From assembly GCF_026213295.1 (NCBI RefSeq), contig NC_079428.1, forward strand, positions 984,184 to 1,048,183: 64,000 bases of DNA, given 5' to 3'. How positions within the stretch are numbered: position 1 is the first letter of the stretch; each line of letters starts with the position of its first letter. The stretch comes from Gadus chalcogrammus (taxonomy: Eukaryota; Chordata; Actinopteri; Gadiformes; Gadidae). Positions 60,201 to 64,000 of the stretch are shown piece by piece. A program made the translations under genes and the position numbers. Below the pieces are notes generated by a model, which made no database searches, was not told where the DNA came from, and saw only the letters and a program-made list of their open reading frames with translations.

Positions 60201-62126
60201 GCACACACACACACATTCACGCACGCAGGGGCAACGCTAGGACACCCACACACACACACAGACGGGCCAAGCGCAGACAGACACACACGTGCGCACAATC
60301 ACATTCACGTGCGCACAGGCACAAAAACACAAACACCCTCGGCGCAGGGGCCAAGCGCAGACAGACACACACGTGAGCACAATCACACACACAACATGCA
60401 TGTCTTGGAAAATAACGTTGAAAGGAACGACAGGTTTTTCCGAATGGAGTGGAGTCAAATGCATGATTTTCACCTACGAAATGTAGTTGAGTAAAAGTAC
60501 AAAGTTTCACAAAATAATGATACTCAAGTACAGTACAGATACGAAAAAAGTTACTTAGGTACGATAAAGAATTACTTGTACTTCGTTACTGTCCACCACT
60601 GATGATACTTGGCCTGGTGCTCCTTGTTGCCAGGCAGGAGATCTCTCCCTGAGGGTGTGTGCTGATGGCTGGTTTAACCGGTGCACACTGATTACGTAAT
60701 GCACCACAGGTGTGCAACCTCACCCGCTCCAGAGTCCATTCTGACTGGGCCAGGTGAGGCTGCTTCAACCAGCCATCATCCACACACACGCCCACGTAGT
60801 TATCTCTCAGATCTTACCTACAGCACCATTGACAAATGCCAGCTTCTTTTTGTGGATCCAGTAGAACAGCTTTCATGTGTCTGTCCTACTCGTTCTCTGC
60901 AGCAAGAGAGACGTCAGAGAGTCGCTGGTGAACGAGTTCCTGAACGAAGACTTGGTCTGGCCTAAATCTAGAGATCATCTCCCTGCACCTTCAGGTAATG
61001 ACTATGGAGAAGTAGCCCAGTCCAGCACGTGCACCCTCTGAAGTCTGTCTCTTTATTTGTACCGAAACGTGTTCTAGATAAAAGGTGTTGGTTTATTATG
61101 GATAAAGTTAGTTAAGGTAAGCTCTTGGTACAGGGTTCACAGAGAGTTGATACTGAAGTGTATCTCTGTTTTTAAGGAATGTACAGTAACCCCTCCTTCA
61201 GCGCGGACCCGACCAACCGCCAGGGCCACTACCTGATCCAGACCCCCCCGCGGGGAACCGCCGCTTCGACCAGGGGCGACCAGGACGCCGCATCCTCTAC
61301 CGGCGCCTCCGAATCATCACAGAACCAGCTATCAATAAACCAGCCGGTAAGGACACACAGTTACGCCGGGATTCCACCGCACGCGTTACGGCCGCGTTAC
61401 GGCTGCGGCACGAAACGGCTGCGACTCTGCCCTGCTTGCATTTCCACCGGGCGCGTTACGGCAGCGGAGCGGCAGCCGTATTCACGCGAGATCACGAGAT
61501 CACGCGATCACGCGATAATCCTAAACCTAATGTTGGTACATAAATTACTTCATGTTGCGGAACTTCGACAATGTCTCTCGTCGTCCCATGTTGCCGACCC
61601 TCTGAGACCCTTTGATGCTCTATGGCTTTTACCTTTTCACTTCCTGCCCTGCTCGATCTGCTCTGTTGAAATTGACGCGGTTCAGCAACGGCTTGCGGCA
61701 AAAATAGAAGTGCTACGGAATGATAGCGCTGCGGCGTGGCGAGCCGCTCCTGGGACGCTGCTGAGACGTTTCGCAGCCGCGCCCGGTGGAAATGGTCTCA
61801 TTGAATAGAGTGGAACCTATCTGCTGCGGTGACCGCGGCCAAGACGTGCCACAGCCGAAACGCTGCCGTAACGCGTGTGGTGGAATCGAGCCTTTAGGCT
61901 TGCGAACCCCCCAACACAGCTAGCCTTTAGAACCCCCCAACACAGCTAGCCCTTAGAACCAAGATGTCCGCCAGGTGAATAAGGCCATTTGTCGTGAAAA
62001 TAAGCCGATACCCAGGACAATAAAAATATCCTTTGCTTTAACCTTTATCTCCAGATGCAGAACCGTCGGCCCCAGATCACGTTGGGGGGGGGCCCGTGGC
62101 GGGACCCGCCCGCCAGCTGGAGTTAG
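12604..62126 (+). CDS. muc3/12/17-like: Giant membrane mucin of MUC3/12/17 type (10 exons seen, 5' end missing)
   Basis: Joined exons: 12604-54240, 54334-54449, 55096-55160, 55800-55921, 56073-56144, 57609-57777, 58546-58707, 60903-60994, 61177-61346, 62055-62126. Every junction has GT-AG and matching phase. With one base from the missing upstream exon the total is 42,678 bases, that is 14,226 codons including the stop. Order of parts: Ser/Thr-rich repeat array, short EGF-like module, SEA-like domain, six-Cys EGF, transmembrane helix, cytoplasmic tail of about 115 residues. This EGF-SEA-EGF-TM order is the signature of the MUC3/MUC12/MUC17 group of transmembrane mucins, which coat the apical surface of intestinal and other epithelia. 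The exact orthologue cannot be fixed. Exons and the array are supported directly; the role is inferred from the family. Confidence 0.9.
13600..15400 (+). repeat. Segment repeated at +5,781 bp (about 19400-21200)
   Basis: Several landmarks recur at exactly 5,781 bp: the block beginning near 13732 and 19513, 13957 and 19738, 14590 and 20371, and 15223 and 21004. Rare variants are shared, including GPFTSDPL followed by GPMTSASTVM (14826/20607). 5,781 is a multiple of three. Some blocks between them differ, so the copies have diverged or been partly converted. Confidence 0.7.
18050..20580 (+). repeat. Tandem duplication of 1,266 bp in the array
   Basis: Landmarks at 18151, 18247, 18472 and 19105 recur 1,266 bp later (19417, 19513, 19738, 20371). 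The rare variants TSASTDLTSTDG, TSRAEPSISAS and TSQTTFQTS occur in both copies. 1,266 bp is 422 codons, and the frame is kept. The duplication ends near 20578, where the sequence turns to cacatctgaccc in place of gacatctgaccc. Confidence 0.8.
25460..28720 (+). repeat. Tandem duplication of 1,617 bp in the array
   Basis: Blocks at 25477, 25702, 26152 and 26419 recur at 27094, 27319, 27769 and 28036. Shared rare variants are TSAYTVLTS, VLNSTDGPL, TSHTTVQIS and VLTPTDGPL. 1,617 bp is 539 codons. The right limit is near 28700-28740, where the copy turns to TSIAELSTYAS. Confidence 0.8.
34160..47925 (+). repeat. Nearly identical tandem duplication of 6,882 bp in the array
   Basis: Every landmark checked between 34178 and 40999 recurs exactly 6,882 bp later (for example 34727/41609, 35479/42361, 36814/43696, 38458/45340, 39034/45916, 40786/47668). 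I noticed only isolated differences: 36734 g against 43616 a, and 40066 t against 46948 c. 6,882 bp is 2,294 codons, so the frame is kept. The left limit lies between 34105 (gcatcgactg, unlike gcatccactg at the matching place) and 34178. The right limit is near 47925-47965. Confidence 0.88.
37550..50950 (+). repeat. 2.6-2.7 kb higher-order repeat, several copies
   Basis: The same block order begins at 37615, 40210, 44497, 47092 and 49771. Adjacent spacings are 2,595, 4,287, 2,595 and 2,679 bp; the 4,287 interval arises because 6,882 equals 2,595 plus 4,287. A rare block (VLTPTDEPSTSASTFLTSTE, then two TAVLTSTNEQL units and TVQSSTAV) occurs near 39100, 46000, 48650 and 51050. The fifth copy carries one extra 42-bp unit (2,679 against 2,637). 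The higher-order repeats are nested within the larger duplication. Confidence 0.8.
54141..54212 (+). other. First EGF-like module of the mucin (within giant exon)
   Basis: Four Cys codons at 54141, 54177, 54183 and 54210 give CQNGGYRNGTEKCICLTGF then RGDLC, the C-x11-C-x-C-x8-C pattern of a shortened EGF. The NGT sequon could carry an N-glycan. It sits between the Thr-rich stalk and the SEA-like exons, as in MUC3/12/17-type mucins. Confidence 0.8.
54334..54449 (+). CDS. muc3/12/17-like: Mucin exon: SEA-like domain, first part
   Basis: Acceptor ttactcttacag|aagag, donor acaacag|gtaag. Entered in phase 1 and left in phase 0. The encoded residues start EEVNTKVVVEVVVNQDYKP, then SPEYEDFVQNFTQQ. 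The hydrophobic beta strand (KVVVEVVV) followed by an amphipathic helix (EYEDFVQNFTQQ) is how SEA domains begin. NFT is an N-glycosylation sequon. SEA domains in membrane mucins sit next to the membrane and often self-cleave to leave two subunits held together. Confidence 0.85.
54450..55095 (+). other. Mucin intron, no other gene seen
   Basis: A short repeated phrase, tatagggta(a/t)(a/g)cct, occurs between 54658 and 54720. The intron ends gtaatacag. Otherwise unremarkable. Confidence 0.6.
55096..55160 (+). CDS. muc3/12/17-like: Mucin exon: SEA-like domain, second part
   Basis: Acceptor gtaatacag|atgac (phase 0), donor gtgag|gtacgg (phase 2). It encodes MTSYYKKANIKNFEGVIVTK then VR. This aligns with the helix-turn-strand before the cleavage loop of SEA domains (Y..I..FEGV.V). 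A tempting donor 43 bases on (gag|gtaaga at 55204) would leave phase 0 and break the frame at the next exon, so the earlier one is chosen. Confidence 0.8.
55161..55799 (+). other. Mucin intron, no other gene seen
   Basis: It contains a 125-codon open frame (55226-55603) without a recognisable domain. The intron ends cttttttcctag. It interrupts the SEA domain exactly at its usual cleavage site. Confidence 0.55.
55800..55921 (+). CDS. muc3/12/17-like: Mucin exon: SEA-like domain, third part
   Basis: Acceptor ttcctag|agtga completes an Arg codon (phase 2), donor aaaag|gtaag (phase 1). It encodes VNVTHDIVLLLQNNADFETQ, then a helix with NIVNEIKEAVVNLTSCRK. The strand-helix pattern is the C-terminal half of an SEA domain. 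NVT and NLT are N-glycosylation sequons. The G-S-V-V-V cleavage motif of self-cleaving SEA domains is not present: the joined sequence reads VTKVRVNVTHDI. Confidence 0.85.
56073..56144 (+). CDS. muc3/12/17-like: Mucin exon: linker between SEA and second EGF
   Basis: Acceptor atccttcag|gtgag, donor ccaaa|gtaagt; phase 1 on both sides. It encodes GEADCPGFDISNKTDVSKPE then DFGQ. One Cys and one NKT sequon. The phase agrees with both neighbours. It has no recognisable fold and is the least certain exon of the chain. Confidence 0.7.
56674..56812 (+). pseudogene. Broken THAP zinc-finger exon
   Basis: ATG at 56674 gives MPDSCC. A small shift follows and the next frame reads VIGCINCRGVKPGLRFYRIP then SEKEKN. 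This is the N-terminal half of a THAP domain with C-x(2-4)-C and the conserved FYRIP. It then decays to a stop (CHK stop). The second half with C-x2-H-F is not seen. It is a different lineage from the THAP exon at 899-1096 (SEKEKN here against ITTQGERT there). Confidence 0.65.
56884..56927. repeat. 16-bp perfect inverted repeat
   Basis: gtgttgccagattggg (56884-56899) and cccaatctggcaacac (56912-56927) are exact reverse complements with a 12-base loop. The same gttgccagattgg phrase occurs near 3513. Confidence 0.8.
57609..57777 (+). CDS. muc3/12/17-like: Mucin exon: second EGF-like domain, main part
   Basis: Acceptor ccctctcag|atatt (phase 1), donor ttgcga|gtaggt (phase 2). It encodes NICADIIPDSSLLEFYEALN, NASGWSCVTMCDKNHSNPKN and CFNEGVCNVYSGIGPTCE. 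Together with the next exon the Cys spacing is C-x9-C-x5-C-x9-C-x-C-x13-C, a full six-Cys EGF. Two extra Cys lie before it. NAS is an N-glycosylation sequon. Confidence 0.88.
57778..58545 (+). other. Mucin intron with a tRNA-derived SINE
   Basis: The intron ends ctcctttccag. It holds a SINE on the minus strand that is itself interrupted. Confidence 0.6.
58003..58402 (-). mobile_element. tRNA-derived SINE-like repeat, interrupted
   Basis: On the minus strand from 58402: a tRNA-like head (ggctaccgagctagagtggg, then gaaggttgctagttgcatcc), then cctcctagccgagtgtcgag. The 3' part is at 58003-58139 on the + strand (gcgcttttctaaccagtggc, cactcaaagcgctttacaat). About 160 bases (58140-58303), GC-rich with gaggcggcg near both ends, separate the two halves and look like a later insertion. 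This repeat family is widespread in fish genomes. Confidence 0.6.
58546..58707 (+). CDS. muc3/12/17-like: Mucin exon: end of EGF, transmembrane helix, start of tail
   Basis: Acceptor tttccag|atgtg completes a Glu codon (phase 2), donor aaccg|gtaggc (phase 2). It encodes CANVDSTWYLGDDC, the last EGF Cys pair, whose W-Y-x-G-x-x-C pattern is typical of MUC3/12/17 mucins. After SSPIYK comes a hydrophobic helix of about 25 residues (VAFYAGLSTTLIVLLLTVGA then LSGYLYF), and a basic stop-transfer segment NKQRQNR. This fixes the protein as a type I membrane protein. Confidence 0.92.
59032..59466. mobile_element. hAT-type MITE, 435 bp, with 8-bp target duplication
   Basis: It begins tagagctgtc and ends gacagctcta, perfect 10-bp inverted termini, flanked on both sides by atatatat (59024-59031 and 59467-59474). 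The inner ends carry the gattaatcgc and gcgttaatcgcg phrases of a common vertebrate hAT MITE. An A run at about 59360-59377. The flank is AT-rich, so the target duplication alone is weak evidence, but the termini are clear. Confidence 0.8.
59809..59997 (-). pseudogene. BED-type zinc finger of a hAT transposase, fragment
   Basis: The minus-strand frame reads TPWPYLSKLFEVVERKKTFI, then CKCLLCLLKKHTISSFKNLP and SNLTHW. W-P-Y at the start, C-x2-C, and N-L-T-x-H at the end are the BED finger pattern of hAT transposases, with the second His lost or shifted. The rest of the transposase is missing, so it is inactive. Confidence 0.7.
60180..60400. repeat. CA-rich simple repeat
   Basis: Imperfect (CA)n tracts with a duplicated phrase, gccaagcgcagacagacaca, at about 60266-60285 and 60350-60369. 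Confidence 0.7.
60610..60790 (-). repeat. Dispersed repeat, copy 2
   Basis: Reverse complement of the repeat at 6349-6560: atggactctggagcgggtg, tgcacacctgtggtgc, aatcagtgtgcaccgg and gagatctcctgcctgg occur in the same order. Confidence 0.5.
60903..60994 (+). CDS. muc3/12/17-like: Mucin exon: cytoplasmic tail, first part
   Basis: Acceptor ctctgcag|caaga completes an Arg codon (phase 2), donor cttcag|gtaatg (phase 1). It encodes KRDVRESLVNEFLNEDLVWP then KSRDHLPAPS. Basic at the start, next to the membrane. No enzyme motif. Confidence 0.85.
60995..61176 (+). other. Short mucin intron
   Basis: 182 bp, gtaatg to ctgtttttaag. No other feature. Confidence 0.75.
61177..61346 (+). CDS. muc3/12/17-like: Mucin exon: cytoplasmic tail with tyrosine motifs
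   Basis: Acceptor tttttaag|gaatg (phase 1), donor cagccg|gtaagg (phase 0). It encodes GMYSNPSFSADPTNRQGHYL, then IQTPPRGTAASTRGDQDAAS and a Ser/Gln-rich stretch ending SINQP. The Y-S-N pattern near the start and the following D-P-T resemble the tail of MUC17-type mucins. Tyr residues in YSNP and HYLI could be phosphorylated. The open frame continues to 61808 into a MITE, but the donor and next exon fit better. Confidence 0.82.
61364..61893. mobile_element. TTA-flanked MITE, copy 2 (530 bp), reversed
   Basis: Same family as 3744-4400, in the opposite orientation. The left end is cgccgggattccaccgcacg and the right end ggtggaatcgagcct, flanked by TTA at 61361-61363 and 61894-61896. It begins only 17 bases after the splice donor of the preceding mucin exon. 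Confidence 0.75.
62055..62126 (+). CDS. muc3/12/17-like: Mucin last coding exon
   Basis: Acceptor tttatctccag|atgca (phase 0). It encodes MQNRRPQITLGGGPWRDPPA then SWS and the stop tag at 62124. The RRPQ(I) piece resembles the end of MUC17-type tails, but the protein ends in SWS, which is not a class I PDZ-binding end (S/T-x-hydrophobic). A run of nine G (about 62084-62092) is a place where a sequencing slip could change the end. Confidence 0.8.
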   Translation: MQNRRPQITLGGGPWRDPPASWS

Positions 62127-62320
62127 TGTACCGGTCCCCTGAGGACCAGGAATTTAATTTCTAATTTCTATTTATCAAATGCCCAGCTTAACAAAGTCCC
62201 GCTCTGCTGTCCTAACGTCTGGAGACGAAGGGCTCCAGGGAGACATGATGTATGATGAAGGATGTATGATGTATGCAATGGTGTTATTTAAAAAATGTAA
62301 TAAAGAATTGAGAAAGTGAG
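62127..62320 (+). other. Mucin 3' UTR with polyadenylation signal
   Basis: The AATAAA hexamer is at 62299-62304, about 170 bases after the stop codon. An atgatgtatgatg repeat lies just before it. Cleavage is expected within about 15-30 bases. Confidence 0.7.
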
Positions 62321-62429
62321 AGGTTATCTGTTTATTGAGAACTACCGTAATCCTGAGGCCTTTTTTTCAAACCACGTCATTGAATGTATTATCAATTATA
62401 AGCTTCGACCAAATCCAAGAAAGTGTCTC

Positions 62430-62500
62430 TGCCCCAGAGTCCAGTAGCATTGGGCCAGGATAGGCTGCTTCTCCCAGCCATCCTCCACCCCCCCCCCCCC
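62430..62500 (-). repeat. Dispersed repeat, partial copy 3, and C run
   Basis: The reverse complement carries ctggcccaatgctactgg and actctggggcagagac, close to the core of the repeat at 6370-6420. A run of about 14 C follows near 62489-62502. Confidence 0.4.
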
Positions 62501-62567
62501 CCACCCACCAAACGACCTGCAGGGCCGCTCTGTTTCGCTCCTCTTTTCCACTTTATAAGGAAGAAAT

Positions 62568-62702
62568 CCTCAAGACCAAATTTGGTCAAATGGTGTTGTC
62601 CATCAGAGGAACACAGTCCTGGAATATATTACCATCTAATGTTAGAGACTGTGCCACTTACACCACCTTTAAAAAGGCCCTTAAACAGTGGTTAGTAGCA
62701 AG
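62568..62702 (+). pseudogene. LINE ORF2 C-terminal fragment
   Basis: In one frame the sequence reads KTKFGQMVLSIRGTQSWNIL, then PSNVRDCATYTTFKKALKQW and LVASQT. This W-N-x-L-P-x(n)-F-K-K-x-L-K-x-W-L pattern is the common C-terminus of fish L2/CR1-type ORF2 proteins. It is a short fragment with no reverse transcriptase before it. It is not part of the minus-strand LINE at 9192-12000. Confidence 0.65.
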
Positions 62703-62710
62703 CCAGACCA

Positions 62711-64000
62711 GAGGGGTGTTCCACGAACGGAGGTTTAACAAACACTGAGTTAACGCTGAACTCTAGGGTGATTTAACATGTGCCGACTAACCCAGAGTTT
62801 TCGGTTCCACAGCAGCGGTTATGCATTAGTTCAATCAACTCGGGGTTGGTTAACACAGGGTTGTGCGCGTCCACGGCAAACCTAAAAAGACGTGATGTAT
62901 GGATCATGGAAACCCTGATCGATATGGCGAAACAGGCCGCTTATTTCAATGAAATGGAACTCCAGGTTCTCCTGGAGAGCTATGACGAGGAAAAAGACAT
63001 TATCACAAGAAAAGGGAACGCTAAAGCCTCTGCAACCCGGAGAACCAAAGCCTGGCAGCGGACACAGGGGCCTACATAAGAGGTAAGTTATTCAAATGAA
63101 TGGCATGTACATTAATCCTTTTTCTAGTGTTCAGTAATGGCCACCCATTCATCTTAGAAACCACTTGCCACACTGATTTTTTTTTTTGCTTGTAGCAGTA
63201 GGCTACAGTTCTTTGTAATTGGCTGCTGTTGCTTTCAGATATCAATCTATTTTAAGGTGACTCAGTTTGAAAAATTTTGATGGGACCTGCAAACTATTGT
63301 AAAAAAAAAAAGAAGGTAATTAGGTGGGGCACTTTTCTGGGTAATCATCAACTGTCTAATCTTTATCTTCTACCAGTTACTGATGATGGTGTAATCTGTC
63401 TCGTGGAGCCTTCTGCCATACCACACCTCCATGCTGTTGTAAGTACTCTTAATATTCCACAGATTTGTCATAATGGGTAGAATATAACACAAACATTCTG
63501 TTTCATTACTGGAGGATGATGAAGACACCTTATCAGCTGCCACAGAGAGGGAAGATGCAGAGAGGCCTGTTGAGGATTACACCTTTTTTTTTAATAACTT
63601 TGGTTTCAGTTAATTGTTCCACAATACAACTTGCAACTTATTTCTCAACCTCCACAGCACAGCTTACCTCAGTAAGATGTTGTTCAGCATTGACACACAA
63701 CTTACAATGACACTTAGTAGACATGGCACTGTGTAATTCAACGTCATTTATGTTCCTATAGCTCCCTGTGAAACAACTTTACAAAGTATATTTAGAATCC
63801 CAAATAAACAAATCACACCTAGAAATGGAGCACATAAGGCTGCAGATCACCAAAACAAAAAAGGAAATACAACTGCTGGACCATCAGTTAAAGGTGGGTG
63901 ACGAGGGCACAGGTGGATGTTTTTCAATTGTTTCAACAACAAAGGATTAACAACTGTACAACATTTGCCCTTCTAGGAAATAAAGAAGACCCCATAAAAT
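62711..64000 (+). mobile_element. PIF/Harbinger element, left part, cut by the window edge
   Basis: The left end, gaggggtgttccacgaacgg followed by aggtttaaca, matches the terminal sequence of fish Harbinger elements (gtgttccacgaa). It is followed by exons of the Myb/SANT-like DNA-binding protein that Harbingers encode beside the transposase. The transposase and right end lie outside the window. Confidence 0.65.
62908..63893 (+). pseudogene. Harbinger Myb/SANT-like DNA-binding protein, exons partly decayed
   Basis: Exon 1 (from the Met at 62908) encodes METLIDMAKQAAYFNEMELQ, then VLLESYDEEKDIITRKGNAK and RRTKAWQR, the Myb/SANT-like trihelix of Harbinger second proteins. Near 63065 the frame is off (TQGPT stop, where another frame reads AYIRG up to the donor at 63083). 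Later exon-like pieces are VTDDGVICLVEPSAIPH (63376-63438), EDDEDTLSAATEREDAERPV (about 63512) and LPVKQLYKVYLESQINKSHL followed by a coiled-coil helix ending DHQLK (63762-63893, donor aag|gtgggt). This protein guides the transposase to the element's ends. Likely non-functional because of the frame problem, though a different splice might rescue it. Confidence 0.65.

Larger units (their letters stand above)
59521..60600 (-). mobile_element. hAT element remnant with a BED zinc finger
   Basis: Inverted ends: aggtggacgaagtactt at the left and, on the reverse strand, agtggtggacagtaacgaag from the right end at 60600. The interior holds a minus-strand BED-finger frame (59809-59997) and a CA-rich simple-repeat segment (about 60190-60400). 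Target duplications were not established. The ends are of the fish hAT type with the 'constant aagtac' subterminal repeats. Confidence 0.65.
58708..60902 (+). other. Mucin intron rich in transposons
   Basis: It holds two hAT-type elements and a dispersed repeat. The remaining sequence shows a GGT-rich run near 58925-58952. It ends cgttctctgcag. Confidence 0.7.

Noticed and set aside
60102..60510. Overlapping open frames around 60100-60500 (up to 130 codons)
   Set aside because: They arise from CA-rich simple repeat DNA, open in several frames at once.
61347..61808. Continuation of the tail reading frame to 61808
   Set aside because: The extra part is MITE sequence. The donor at 61347 and the exon at 62055 keep the frame and match the tail of the family.

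Overview
The window comes from a vertebrate nuclear genome, most probably a teleost fish. Introns follow GT-AG rules. The flanks are packed with fish-type mobile DNA: an L2/CR1-type LINE with an esterase ORF1, hAT MITEs with 8-bp target duplications, PIF/Harbinger pieces, THAP-domain transposon pieces and tRNA-derived repeats. No bacterial gene organisation is present. The species cannot be named from the sequence alone.

One host gene dominates: a giant membrane-anchored mucin of the MUC3/MUC12/MUC17 type on the + strand. A single exon (12604-54240, about 41.6 kb, some 13,880 codons without a stop) encodes a Ser/Thr-rich array built from a 14-residue unit (TSASTVLTSTDGPL and variants) with 5-residue spacers (TSDPL and variants), followed by a short EGF-like module. 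Nine downstream exons encode an SEA-like domain, a second six-Cys EGF, a transmembrane helix and a cytoplasmic tail ending at 62126. A polyadenylation signal lies at 62299. I assembled this exon chain by matching splice phases. All junctions agree, and the total is exactly 14,226 codons including the stop, counting one base from an upstream exon. The exon(s) with the start codon and signal peptide were not found.

The array has several levels of repetition: 42-bp units, blocks of units closed by the spacer, duplicated segments of 1,266 and 1,617 bp, a 2.6-2.7 kb higher-order repeat, and a nearly identical tandem duplication of 6,882 bp. All these offsets are multiples of three.

Layout. 1-5.6 kb: THAP transposon remnant, simple repeats, an L2 tail, a TTA-flanked MITE. 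5.6-9.2 kb: composite tRNA-like repeats, a 78-bp palindrome and a hAT insertion. 9.2-12.0 kb: LINE remnant on the minus strand. 12.0-12.6 kb: no gene seen. 12.6-62.3 kb: mucin gene, with transposons in its 3' introns. 62.4-64.0 kb: LINE ORF2 C-terminal fragment and the start of a Harbinger element encoding a Myb/SANT-like protein that runs off the right edge.
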